A stretch of 64,000 nucleotides of DNA. Source: Rhizobium sp. CF080. GTDB lineage: Bacteria > Pseudomonadota > Alphaproteobacteria > Rhizobiales > Rhizobiaceae. The stretch covers positions 124,001-188,000 of the forward strand of contig NZ_AKKC02000014.1 of assembly GCF_000282095.2 (NCBI RefSeq), in the 5' to 3' direction. The notes beneath the pieces were generated by a model. It worked only from the letters and a program-made list of their open reading frames with translations. It was not told the DNA's origin and made no database searches. Every line of letters begins with the position of its first letter. The stretch's first letter is position 1. Positions 1 to 7,804 of the stretch are shown here, one piece after another. The translations under genes were made by a program, and so were the position numbers.

Positions 1-44
1 ACGAGCAAAATAAGGCTGATGGCGATTTTTGGTGCATGCCCACG

Positions 45-73
45 TTGACGAACGACATTTATCTGGCTAACAC
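45..73 (+). promoter_or_regulatory. Candidate promoter of the ilv leader/ilvIH operon
   Basis: TTGACG at 45-50 is a 5/6 match to a -35 box. A 17-base spacer leads to TAACAC at 68-73, a weak -10 match. Transcription would then start near position 80, only a base or two before the leader peptide ATG at 82. No Shine-Dalgarno sequence precedes that ATG, which fits a leaderless or near-leaderless leader ORF. This is inference from spacing; no start site has been mapped. Confidence 0.45.
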
Positions 74-81
74 TTCGCGCC

Positions 82-138
82 ATGAAGATCTCGATCGCTC
101 TTATTGTGGTGGGAACGCGCATGGGCAGGACGGTGTAA
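82..138 (+). CDS. ilvIH leader peptide (18 aa)
   Basis: This 18-residue ORF runs ATG to TAA and reads MKISIALIVVGTRMGRTV. Codons 3-10 (ATC TCG ATC GCT CTT ATT GTG GTG) hold six branched-chain codons in eight, the composition expected of a leader whose ribosome stalls when Ile, Leu or Val tRNAs are uncharged. Its stop codon lies in the loop of a perfect 6-bp hairpin (GGACGG 128-133, CCGTCC 139-144). A terminator follows 35 bases after the stop and ilvI starts 122 bases after it. Leader-peptide attenuation of branched-chain operons is established in proteobacteria. The ORF is directly visible; its role is inferred from composition and context. It has no recognisable ribosome binding site. Confidence 0.75.
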   Translation: MKISIALIVVGTRMGRTV

Positions 139-197
139 CCGTCCGGCGACAGCCACCCATGCGCGGAAAGACAGGCTCCTCCAGGGGGCCTTTTTTT
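117..197 (+). terminator. ilvIH attenuator (pause helix plus intrinsic terminator)
   Basis: Two mutually ordered structures lie between the leader peptide and ilvI. The first is a perfect 9-bp helix, GCGCATGGG (117-125) with CCCATGCGC (156-164), which encloses the small hairpin around the leader stop. The second is an intrinsic terminator: AGGCTCC (173-179), loop 180-184, GGGGCCT (185-191), then a run of T to 197. A ribosome stalled on the Ile/Val codons would cover the 5' arm of the first helix. I could not assign a clean antiterminator by eye. Downstream, GGAGGAGCC (216-224) is fully complementary to the terminator 5' arm region 174-182, so an alternative long-range pairing exists in the read-through transcript. 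Confidence 0.75.
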
Positions 198-259
198 ATG
201 CCTTCAAACCGGCTCGGAGGAGCCGCCGGTAAAAATCCAGCAGCGAATGGACCAAGACA

Positions 260-2068
260 ATGACGGATACCAACAATCAGACGCCAGATAACCAGATGCC
301 AGATAACCAGATGACCGGCGCGGAGATCGTCCTGAAGGCTCTGAAGGACAACGGCGTCGAGCATATCTTCGGATATCCGGGCGGTGCCGTCCTGCCGATC
401 TATGACGAGATCTTCCAGCAGGACGACATCCAGCACATCCTCGTGCGCCACGAGCAGGGCGCCGGCCATGCGGCCGAAGGTTACGCCCGCTCCACCGGCA
501 AGGTCGGCGTCATGCTGGTGACGTCCGGTCCAGGCGCCACCAATGCCGTCACCCCGCTGCAGGATGCGCTGATGGATTCGGTGCCGCTGGTCTGCCTGTC
601 GGGTCAGGTTCCGACGACGCTGATCGGCTCGGACGCGTTCCAGGAATGCGATACCGTCGGCATCACCCGCCCGTGCACCAAGCACAACTGGCTGGTCAAG
701 GACGTCAACGAGCTGGCCGGCATCATCCACGAGGCTTTCCGCATCGCCCAGACCGGCCGGCCAGGCCCGGTCGTCGTCGATATCCCGAAGGACATCCAGT
801 TTGCGACCGGAACCTATACGCCGAAGCCTGAGGTCGCCCAGAACACCAGCTACCGGCCGCGGACCCAGGGCGACATCAACGCCATCCAGGCGGCCATCGA
901 GCTGATGGCCTCGGCGCGCCGGCCGGTCCTTTATACCGGCGGCGGTGTCGTCAATTCCGGCCCGGGCGCCTCGCGGCTGCTGCGCGAGCTGGTCGAGCTC
1001 ACCAATTTCCCGATCACCTCGACGCTGATGGGCCTCGGCGCCTATCCGGCGTCCGGCAAGAACTGGCTCGGCATGCTGGGCATGCACGGCTCCTACGAGG
1101 CAAACATGGCGATGCATGACTGCGATGTCATGGTCTGCATCGGCGCGCGTTTCGACGACCGCATCACCGGCCGCATCAATGCATTTTCGCCGAACTCGCG
1201 AAAGATCCATATCGATATCGATCCGTCCTCGATCAACAAAAACGTGCATGTCGATATCCCGATCCTCGGCGACGTCGGCAGCGTTCTCGAAGACATGGTT
1301 CGCCTGTGGCGTGCCCTGCCGAAGAAACCGGCCAAGGCGCAGACCGAGGAATGGTGGACCCAGGTCGACCGCTGGCGGGCGCGCAAGAGCTTTTCCTACA
1401 AGCATTCCAACGACGTCATCATGCCGCAATACGCGCTGCAGCGTCTGTTCGAGGCGACCAGGGGACACGACACCTACATCACCACGGAAGTCGGGCAGCA
1501 CCAGATGTGGGCGGCGCAGTTCATCGAGTTCGAAGAGCCGAACCGCTGGATGACCTCGGGCGGCCTCGGCACGATGGGTTACGGCCTGCCGGCGGCGATC
1601 GGCGTTCAGGTGGCCCATCCGGACGCCCTCGTCATCGACGTGGCGGGTGACGCCTCGATCCAGATGTGCATCCAGGAAATGTCCTGCGCCATCCAGCATA
1701 ACCTGCCAGTCAAGATCTTCATCCTGAACAACCAGTACATGGGCATGGTCCGCCAGTGGCAGCAGCTGCTGCACGGCAACCGCCTGTCGAATTCCTATAC
1801 GGAAGCGATGCCGGATTTCGTGAAGCTCGCGGAAGCCTACGGCGCCGTCGGCATGTATTGCGACGATCCGAAGGAGCTCGACGGCAAGATCGAGGAGATG
1901 ATCGCGGTCAAGAAGCCTGTCATTTTCGATTGCCGCGTCGCCAATCTCGCCAACTGCTTCCCGATGATCCCTTCGGGCAAGGCACATAACGAGATGCTGC
2001 TGCCGGACGAAGCCACCGACGAAGCGGTTGCCAATGCCATTGATGCCAAGGGTCGCCAGCTCGTCTGA
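260..2068 (+). CDS. ilvI: Acetolactate synthase, large catalytic subunit
   Basis: The 602-residue enzyme condenses two pyruvates, or pyruvate with 2-oxobutyrate, in the first common step of valine/leucine/isoleucine synthesis. It uses thiamine diphosphate, FAD and Mg2+ in the cytoplasm. The N-terminal ThDP domain carries the FGYPGGAVLPIYD stretch with the catalytic glutamate shortly after (RHEQGAGH). The middle domain is about residues 200-340. The C-terminal domain has the GDAS...NN cofactor motif near residues 465-495. Length is normal. The start at 260 has no strong Shine-Dalgarno; in-frame ATGs at 296 and 311 are alternatives. Residues 9-17 are encoded by a 15-bp tandem duplication giving DNQMPDNQM. 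The small subunit gene follows after 50 bp, so ilvIH is one operon under the attenuator. Confidence 0.97.
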   Translation: MTDTNNQTPDNQMPDNQMTGAEIVLKALKDNGVEHIFGYPGGAVLPIYDEIFQQDDIQHILVRHEQGAGHAAEGYARSTGKVGVMLVTSGPGATNAVTPLQDALMDSVPLVCLSGQVPTTLIGSDAFQECDTVGITRPCTKHNWLVKDVNELAGIIHEAFRIAQTGRPGPVVVDIPKDIQFATGTYTPKPEVAQNTSYRPRTQGDINAIQAAIELMASARRPVLYTGGGVVNSGPGASRLLRELVELTNFPITSTLMGLGAYPASGKNWLGMLGMHGSYEANMAMHDCDVMVCIGARFDDRITGRINAFSPNSRKIHIDIDPSSINKNVHVDIPILGDVGSVLEDMVRLWRALPKKPAKAQTEEWWTQVDRWRARKSFSYKHSNDVIMPQYALQRLFEATRGHDTYITTEVGQHQMWAAQFIEFEEPNRWMTSGGLGTMGYGLPAAIGVQVAHPDALVIDVAGDASIQMCIQEMSCAIQHNLPVKIFILNNQYMGMVRQWQQLLHGNRLSNSYTEAMPDFVKLAEAYGAVGMYCDDPKELDGKIEEMIAVKKPVIFDCRVANLANCFPMIPSGKAHNEMLLPDEATDEAVANAIDAKGRQLV

Positions 2069-2118
2069 TATGAGCTGTGATCCCTTCAACAGAATTCTGA
2101 GGAAATGGACCTAAGACC

Positions 2119-2691
2119 ATGAATGCGCATCAGCAACCGACCGGTTCCGCCTATTTCATCGCGCCCGAAACCGCCAAGGCCGAAAGCCATACGCTTTCGG
2201 TTCTCGTCGCCAACGAACCAGGCGTGCTCGCACGGGTGATCGGCCTATTTTCCGGCCGCGGCTACAATATCGAGAGCCTGACGGTTTCGGAAACGGAACA
2301 CGAAGCGCACCTATCCCGCATCACGATCGTGACGCGGGGCACGCCGACGGTGCTCGAACAGATCAAGGCGCAGCTCGAGCGTATCGTGCCGGTGCACCGG
2401 GTCGTCGACCTGACGGTGCGCGCCCACGCACTCGGCCAGGAACGGCCAATCGAGCGCGAGGTGGCGCTGGTCAAGGTTGTCGGCCAGGGCGACCGCCGCG
2501 CCGAGACGCTGCGGCTTGCGGACGCTTTCCATGCCAAGGTCGTCGATGCGACGGTCGAGCATTTCATCCTGGAAATCACCGGGAAATCCTCCAAGATCGA
2601 CCAGTTCGTGGCGATCATGAAGCCGCTCGGCCTGGTCGAAGTCTGCCGCACCGGGATCGCGGCGATGAATCGCGGCCCGCAGGGGATGTGA
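2119..2691 (+). CDS. ilvH: Acetolactate synthase, small regulatory subunit
   Basis: This 190-residue regulatory subunit binds the large subunit, raises its activity and confers valine feedback inhibition. Residues about 23-100 form an ACT domain starting HTLSVLVANEPGVLARVIGLF, with the conserved RGYNIESL segment. The C-terminal half is the ALS_ss_C domain. GAGGAAA lies about 14 bases before the ATG. A longer N-terminal tail (about 22 residues) precedes the ACT domain, as is usual in alphaproteobacteria. It lies 50 bp after ilvI and should be cotranscribed and attenuated with it. Confidence 0.96.
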   Translation: MNAHQQPTGSAYFIAPETAKAESHTLSVLVANEPGVLARVIGLFSGRGYNIESLTVSETEHEAHLSRITIVTRGTPTVLEQIKAQLERIVPVHRVVDLTVRAHALGQERPIEREVALVKVVGQGDRRAETLRLADAFHAKVVDATVEHFILEITGKSSKIDQFVAIMKPLGLVEVCRTGIAAMNRGPQGM

Positions 2692-2725
2692 CGCCCGCTT
2701 GGGCAGCAGGCGGAGGGGACGGCAA

Positions 2726-3733
2726 TTGCAGAAGGACTGGCTCCCTCCACCCGGCACGCGCATCGGCGCCACCTTCTATGTCCGGCAGTCCCAGCCGTGG
2801 CTCAGCCATTATTTCGGCATTGACCGGCTTGAGCCGACGCTGATGCCCGGTATCGGCGGGGTGGTGTTGTGGGGCGGACGCATTCCGGCGAGGACAGCGC
2901 GTTTCATCGCCGGGATGCGCAGGTTACGTTCTTGGTTTCTGGAGGATGGTTTTCTGCGCTCCGTCGGTCTCGGCAAGGACATGACCTTGCCGATTTCCAT
3001 ATCGATCGACGATCTCGGCATGCCGGTGGATGCGTCGAGGCCGTCGCGGCTGGAGCGGCTGATTGCTGACGCCGCGGAGATGGACGTCGCGTGCAACGGG
3101 GCGCAGATCCGCGAGGCGATCGTCCGGCACCGGCTTTCGAAATACAACAACCTGCCGCATCGCGAACCGAAGCTCGAACCGACGAGCCGGCGGCGCGTCC
3201 TGCTGGTCGATCAGGTATTCGGCGATGTCTCCGTGCCGATGGCGGGCGGCTCGCCCGAGAGTTTTTCGCGGATGCTGGAAGATGCGGTGGCGAGCGGCGC
3301 GCAATGCGTGGTGCGCACTCATCCGGATGTGATGGCCGGGTTCCGTAAGGGATATCTGACAGAGCAGGCCGCCTGGACGCCCGGCGTGATCCTGCTGGCG
3401 GATGCGGTTTCAGTTGCCTCCGTGCTGGACGCTATCGACGAGGTGTGGACGGTATCGAGCCAGTTCGGCCTCGACGCTTTGATGCGTGGTATTCCGGTGC
3501 GCTGTTATGCGGCGCCGTTCTATGCCGGCTGGGGGTTGACGGATGACAGGCTCGGCGAGAAGTCGCGGGCGATGCTGCCGCGGCGCGCGGTGCGTCCGAA
3601 GGTCGACCAGCTCGTGGCGGCGGCGTTCAGTCTCTATCCGTCCTATCGCGATACCAAGACCTGGGAGGCGATTGATGTCTTTCGGGCGATCGACACGCTG
3701 GTCTCAGAACGCAGGACGCTCGATCTCGACTAG
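2726..3733 (+). CDS. KpsC/LipA-type capsule Kdo glycosyltransferase, single-domain
   Basis: This 335-residue protein resembles the Capsule_synth family, whose KpsC members transfer beta-Kdo onto the phospholipid anchor of capsular polysaccharide. Visible family signatures are RTHPD near residue 200 and the AAPFYAGWGLTDD segment near 268, the conserved nucleotide-sugar binding region. The start is TTG at 2726: GGAGGGG at 2712-2718 is placed ideally, and the in-frame TTG at 2699 has nothing. It begins 34 bp after ilvH on the same strand, so it may be read from the ilv transcript. Canonical KpsC has two such domains; this protein has one and no other capsule gene is nearby, so substrate is unknown. 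The stop overlaps the convergent aldo/keto reductase by 4 bp. Confidence 0.8.
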   Translation: MQKDWLPPPGTRIGATFYVRQSQPWLSHYFGIDRLEPTLMPGIGGVVLWGGRIPARTARFIAGMRRLRSWFLEDGFLRSVGLGKDMTLPISISIDDLGMPVDASRPSRLERLIADAAEMDVACNGAQIREAIVRHRLSKYNNLPHREPKLEPTSRRRVLLVDQVFGDVSVPMAGGSPESFSRMLEDAVASGAQCVVRTHPDVMAGFRKGYLTEQAAWTPGVILLADAVSVASVLDAIDEVWTVSSQFGLDALMRGIPVRCYAAPFYAGWGLTDDRLGEKSRAMLPRRAVRPKVDQLVAAAFSLYPSYRDTKTWEAIDVFRAIDTLVSERRTLDLD

Positions 3734-4572
3734 ATCATTTCGAGCGGCTGCTTGCGCGCCGGCGGCGGGAAGGCGGCGTCGAGCGCTGTCCAGTCCTCCT
3801 CGCTCAACTCCAGTTCCACTGCTTCGGCGTTTTCCGCAACCCGGTCCGGATTGGCGGATTTCGGGATGGCGATGACGCCGTCGCGTTCCAGGAGGAAGGC
3901 AAGCGCCACCTGCGCCGGCGTCGCCTGATAGGCCTTGGCGATGCGGATCAGTTCGCTGCTCTTCGCAAGCCGGCCCTGTTCGATCGGCGAATAGGCCATG
4001 ACTGGGATGCCGCGTTCCTGGCACCAGGGCAGAAGATCGTATTCGATGCCGCGGCGGGAGAGGTTGTAGAGCACCTGGTTGGCGGCGCAGTTTCCGCCAT
4101 CCGGCACGTCTATCAGTTCCAGCATGTCGTCGAGGTCGAAATTCGAGACGCCCCAGGCGCCGATCTTGCCGGCGCGGCGCAGTTCCTCGAATCCGGCGAC
4201 GGTTTCCGCCAGCGGATGTTCGCCGCGCCAGTGCAGGAGATAGAGATCGAGGCGGTCGGTCTTCAGCCGGGAGAGGCTGCGCTCGCAGGCTTCGATAACG
4301 CCCTTGCGGCTGGCATTCCAGGGATAGACCTTGCTGACCAGAAACACCTCGTCGCGGCGGTCGGCGATCGCTTGCGCCGTGATCTTTTCGGCGCCGCCGT
4401 CGCCATACATTTCCGCCGTGTCGATCAGCGTCAAGCCGAGGTCGAGGCCGCGCTTCAGGCTCTCGATTTCCACACCGGCCTTGCGGGTGTCCTCGCCCAT
4501 CATCCAGGTGCCGAGGCCAAGCGCCGGGACCGAAATGCCGGAGGGCAGGGTGACTTTCGGGATATCGGACAT
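3730..4572 (-). CDS. Aldo/keto reductase
   Basis: This 280-residue NADPH-dependent reductase of carbonyl compounds has the (beta/alpha)8 fold. The catalytic tetrad is readable: Asp and Tyr in DTAEMYGDG, Lys in SKVYP and His in LLHWRG. The C-terminal IPKSANPDRVAEN segment is the usual NADP-binding loop of 2,5-diketogluconate reductase-like AKRs. I start at 4572 (MSDIPKVTL) because GAGG lies 6-9 bases upstream and family members begin here; an ATG at 4617 would add 15 atypical residues. It stands alone, convergent with the glycosyltransferase gene. Physiological substrate cannot be read from sequence. Confidence 0.9.
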   Translation of the reverse strand: MSDIPKVTLPSGISVPALGLGTWMMGEDTRKAGVEIESLKRGLDLGLTLIDTAEMYGDGGAEKITAQAIADRRDEVFLVSKVYPWNASRKGVIEACERSLSRLKTDRLDLYLLHWRGEHPLAETVAGFEELRRAGKIGAWGVSNFDLDDMLELIDVPDGGNCAANQVLYNLSRRGIEYDLLPWCQERGIPVMAYSPIEQGRLAKSSELIRIAKAYQATPAQVALAFLLERDGVIAIPKSANPDRVAENAEAVELELSEEDWTALDAAFPPPARKQPLEMI

Positions 4573-4747
4573 GGCGGGCCTCGATCTGTCGCTTCTGGAG
4601 AAGTCCATCCTACTCACATATGGCTTTGATTAAAGCTGCCAAGTTCCGCTTGAAGATCATGTCTAACGACCTTATCACCGGAACAACAGGCCGTCCGCGA
4701 AACGAGATGGTCGAGGCAACCGGGGCGGATTGGCGCTAGGAGAAAAT

Positions 4748-5341
4748 ATGTCGCTGGAAACCTTTCTGGCCCTCGTCCTGTTCGCCTTTACCACCTCGAT
4801 CACGCCGGGGCCGAACAATATGATGCTGTTCGCATCGGGCGTGAATTTCGGCTTCCTGCGGACCGTTCCGCATATGCTCGGCATCGGTACCGGCTTCCTG
4901 TCACTCTTGATCGCCGTCGGACTGGGGCTCGGCGCGCTGCTGCATTCGGTGCCGGTCGTCTACACGGCGTTGAAATTTGCCGGCGGCGCCTATCTGCTGT
5001 GGGTCGCCTGGAAGATCGGCACATCGCGCAGCCTGTCGGACGGCAAGGCCGGTGCGCAGCCGATGACATTCATCGGCGCGGCGGCCTTCCAATGGGTCAA
5101 TCCGAAGGCCTGGGTGATGGCGGTCACCGCCATGGCGACCTATACCAACCCGGACTACTACCTGCCGACCGTGATGCTCGTCGGGCTCGCCTTCGCCGCC
5201 GTCAACGTGCCGAGCGTTTCGACCTGGGCCGGCTTCGGTTCGGCGCTGCGCGAATGGCTGTCGGTGCCGGCGCGGTTGAAATGGTTCAACATCACCATGG
5301 CGCTCTTGCTTGTCGCGAGCCTGTGGCCAATGTTGCGCTGA
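4748..5341 (+). CDS. LysE family translocator (amino acid exporter-like)
   Basis: This 197-residue inner-membrane protein has about six hydrophobic segments and the family signature SITPGPNN near residue 20, typical of LysE/RhtB exporters of amino acids and related small molecules. AGGAGA sits 5-10 bases before the ATG at 4748. The next gene (DUF4239) begins at the last base of this stop codon (TGATG overlap), so translation is probably coupled. The nitrile hydratase genes follow. An exporter here could handle amide- or amino-acid-like products, but that is only inference from position. Confidence 0.9.
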   Translation: MSLETFLALVLFAFTTSITPGPNNMMLFASGVNFGFLRTVPHMLGIGTGFLSLLIAVGLGLGALLHSVPVVYTALKFAGGAYLLWVAWKIGTSRSLSDGKAGAQPMTFIGAAAFQWVNPKAWVMAVTAMATYTNPDYYLPTVMLVGLAFAAVNVPSVSTWAGFGSALREWLSVPARLKWFNITMALLLVASLWPMLR

Positions 5342-6138
5342 TGGACGATATCGGCGATTTCCTGTCTTCCCTGGCGACCGGTGTCGGCTTCGTGGTGGCG
5401 ACCGTGGCTTTGGTGCTTGCGAGCTATTTCCTGGCCCGCAAGCTGCTGCATCCGGGCGTCGAGGGCGACCGCACATGGGATGTTGCGAGCAATGTGGCGG
5501 TGCGGGTTGCAACCCTGCACGGCCTGATCCTCGGCCTCGTCTATGCGCAGGAACTCGACGACTACAAAGGCGTGCGTGCGACGCTGACCGACGAGGCGAT
5601 AGCGATTTCCGACGTCTACAACGACGCACGGCGTTATGGCGGGCCGATCACCCTGCCGGTGCAGGAGCAGCTTGCGACCTATCTGAAGGTGGTCGTCGAC
5701 GAGGAATGGGATAGCCTTGCCCAGCATCAAGGTCTTTCGCCGAAAGCCTGGCAGATCTGGGAAAGCGTCTACAACCAGCTTCTCGGACTGATGCCGGCGA
5801 CCGATCGCGAACATTATCTCGGCAACCGGATGCGTGATCGCATTACCGCCGTCGCGCGGTATCGCCAGCTTCGCGAGGCGGCCTCGACCAGCCGCTTCTC
5901 GGGGCTGTTCTGGGGACCGGCGCTGATCGGCCTCGTGCTGGTGTCGGCGACCTTCTACATCTACCGGCCGAAGCGGACGCATCTTGCGCTGTTTTCGCTG
6001 TTCGGCGCCTATTCCGGCGTCATTCTTTTCTTTATCTTTGCCTTCGCAAACCCTTATGCGAACCCCGGCAAGCTGGAGCCGCGGCCGTTCCAGCACCTGC
6101 TGGAAGGCGATATCGGCAGAAGCCTTACCAGCCGTTGA
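5341..6138 (+). CDS. DUF4239 membrane protein
   Basis: This 265-residue protein has two hydrophobic segments near the N-terminus (about residues 15-35 and 55-70), a long soluble middle, and two more near the C-terminus (about 185-205 and 215-240). That layout matches the DUF4239 family, distantly likened to bestrophin channels. The start overlaps the LysE stop by one base. The nitrile hydratase alpha gene starts 12 bp later, so the gene sits inside that operon. Function is unknown. Confidence 0.8.
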   Translation: MDDIGDFLSSLATGVGFVVATVALVLASYFLARKLLHPGVEGDRTWDVASNVAVRVATLHGLILGLVYAQELDDYKGVRATLTDEAIAISDVYNDARRYGGPITLPVQEQLATYLKVVVDEEWDSLAQHQGLSPKAWQIWESVYNQLLGLMPATDREHYLGNRMRDRITAVARYRQLREAASTSRFSGLFWGPALIGLVLVSATFYIYRPKRTHLALFSLFGAYSGVILFFIFAFANPYANPGKLEPRPFQHLLEGDIGRSLTSR

Positions 6139-6150
6139 GGATGCACAGAC

Positions 6151-6786
6151 ATGCACGACGATCATCATCACCACGATCACGACCATGATCATCACCACCA
6201 CGACAATCGCTACAGCGACATGCAGGCGCGGGTGAAAGCGCTGGAAACGGTGCTGGCGGAAAAGGGATTGATCGATCCGAAAGCGATCGATGCGATCGTC
6301 GAGACATATGAGACGAAGATCGGCCCGCGCAATGGCGCCCGGGTGGTCGCCAGGGCCTGGAGCGATGCCGGCTTTGCCGAATGGCTGAAGACGGATGCGA
6401 CGGCAGCGATCGCGAGCCTCGGTTACACGGGCCGGCAGGGCGAGCATATGCGGGCGGTGTTCAATACGCCCGACACCCATAATCTCGTCGTCTGCACGCT
6501 CTGCTCCTGTTACCCCTGGGCGGTGCTCGGCCTGCCGCCGGTCTGGTACAAGGCGCCGGCCTATCGCTCTCGCGCTGTCATCGATCCGCGCGGCGTGCTG
6601 TCGGAATTCGGGCTGACCCCGCCGGAGACCAAAAAGATCCGTGTCTGGGATTCGACCGCGGAACTGCGCTATCTGGTGATCCCCGAACGGCCGGAGGGCA
6701 CGGACGGCTTGGGCGAGGAAGCGCTTGCCGACCTCGTCAGCCGTGATGCGATGATCGGCACGGCAGTCGCCGGAGTTAAACCATGA
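6151..6786 (+). CDS. nthA: Nitrile hydratase, alpha subunit (cobalt type)
   Basis: The alpha subunit of nitrile hydratase hydrates nitriles to amides; the alpha chain holds the metal. The metal site CTLCSC is at Cys115, Cys118 and Cys120. Threonine at the second position is the cobalt-enzyme signature (iron enzymes have serine). The 211-residue length is normal. Unusually, residues 2-17 contain 11 histidines interspersed with aspartates, a likely divalent-metal-binding tail ahead of the usual start of the fold at about residue 20. The gene overlaps nthB by four bases (ATGA). Confidence 0.95.
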   Translation: MHDDHHHHDHDHDHHHHDNRYSDMQARVKALETVLAEKGLIDPKAIDAIVETYETKIGPRNGARVVARAWSDAGFAEWLKTDATAAIASLGYTGRQGEHMRAVFNTPDTHNLVVCTLCSCYPWAVLGLPPVWYKAPAYRSRAVIDPRGVLSEFGLTPPETKKIRVWDSTAELRYLVIPERPEGTDGLGEEALADLVSRDAMIGTAVAGVKP

Positions 6787-7442
6787 ACGGGCCGCACGAT
6801 CTCGGCGGGCAGATGGGTTTCGGGCCGGTGGCGCCGGAAAAGGATGAGCCCTATTTCCATGCGGAATGGGAAAAGCGGGCGCTGGGGCTGACACTGTCGA
6901 GCGGTGCCTTTGGCGCATGGACGATCGACGAAAGCCGGCATGCGCGAGAGAATATCCCCCCGGCGGAGTATCTGGGCGCCAGCTATTACGAGATCTGGAC
7001 ACGGGCGCTGGAAGTGCTGCTGGAACGCCATGGTTTCGCGACCAAGGCGGAAGTCGATGCGGGCCACAAGCAGATGGAACCGGCCACACCGAAGCGCATC
7101 CTGAAGGCGGACATGGTGGCAGGCGTGCTTGCCAAAGGCGGCCCCTGCGACCGACCGGTCGAGAGCGAACCGCGGTTCCAACCGGGCGACCGGGTGCGGA
7201 CGCGCAACTTCAACCCGGAGACCCATACGCGGCTGCCGCGTTATGCCCGCGCCAAGACCGGTGTCGTCGAGGCCGTGCAAGGCTCCTTTGTGTTTCCGGA
7301 CGACAATGCGCACGGCAAGGGCGAGAACCCGCAATGGGTCTATACCGTCGTGTTCGACGGGCGTGAGATCTGGGGCGAGGGTGCGGATCCGACGTTGACC
7401 GTCTCGATCGATGCCTGGGAGATCTATCTTGAGCGCGTGTGA
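6783..7442 (+). CDS. nthB: Nitrile hydratase, beta subunit
   Basis: The 219-residue beta subunit pairs with the alpha chain to form the active heterodimer. The N-terminus MNGPHDLGGQMGFGPV is the family hallmark. The C-terminal domain (about 125-219) is the SH3-like fold beginning PRFQPGDRVR, including RLPRYAR and ending in WEIYLE. It starts within the nthA stop (ATGA), so the subunits are translationally coupled. The activator gene starts inside its 3' end. Confidence 0.95.
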   Translation: MNGPHDLGGQMGFGPVAPEKDEPYFHAEWEKRALGLTLSSGAFGAWTIDESRHARENIPPAEYLGASYYEIWTRALEVLLERHGFATKAEVDAGHKQMEPATPKRILKADMVAGVLAKGGPCDRPVESEPRFQPGDRVRTRNFNPETHTRLPRYARAKTGVVEAVQGSFVFPDDNAHGKGENPQWVYTVVFDGREIWGEGADPTLTVSIDAWEIYLERV

Positions 7443-7800
7443 GCCCCCCTCGGCATTGGTGCAGTCACCGGGATTGCCGAAGTCACCGGAGGGTGATCCG
7501 GTATTTCCGGAGCCCTGGGCGGCGGAAGCCTTCGCGATGACCGTGCATCTGCACGAGCGCGGACTGTTCACCTGGAGCGAATGGGCCGAGGCGCTTTCGG
7601 GCGAGGTACACAAGCCCGGCCGGGCCGAGGATGGCAGCGACTATTTCGATTGCTGGGTCGCGGCACTCTCCAGCCTGCTCGTCGGCAAAGGCGTGGCGGA
7701 CAGCGAGACGATCCTCAAGCTGCAGCAGAGCTGGCAGCGGGCCGCCGAGGCGACGCCGCATGGCAAGCCCATCGAGTTGGCCAACGATCCGCTGAGCTAG
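7429..7800 (+). CDS. Nitrile hydratase accessory/activator protein
   Basis: This small protein (123 residues from TTG 7429) has the features of nitrile hydratase activators (P14K/NhlE type) that help insert cobalt into the alpha subunit. It has the PWAAEAFAMTVHLHERGLFTW core, a WAEALSGEV stretch and a DYFDCWVAALSSLL segment. The TTG at 7429 has GGGAG at 7417-7421 upstream; an ATG at 7411 lacks a ribosome site. It overlaps nthB by 14 bp. It ends four bases before the convergent anti-sigma gene. Role is inferred from family resemblance and position. Confidence 0.85.
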   Translation: MSACEPPSALVQSPGLPKSPEGDPVFPEPWAAEAFAMTVHLHERGLFTWSEWAEALSGEVHKPGRAEDGSDYFDCWVAALSSLLVGKGVADSETILKLQQSWQRAAEATPHGKPIELANDPLS

Positions 7801-7804
7801 AGAT

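Noticed and set aside
36..263. 75-codon frame across the ilv leader
   Set aside because: It runs through the attenuator, and the real leader ORF is the 18-codon frame at 82-138.
101..2089. Long minus-strand open frame opposite ilvI (and similar long antisense frames opposite nthAB, ilvC, aldehyde dehydrogenase, RND pump, secDF and the MscS gene)
   Set aside because: These arise from high GC codon bias on the opposite strand; they lack ribosome sites, start far from promoters and their translations have no domain signatures.
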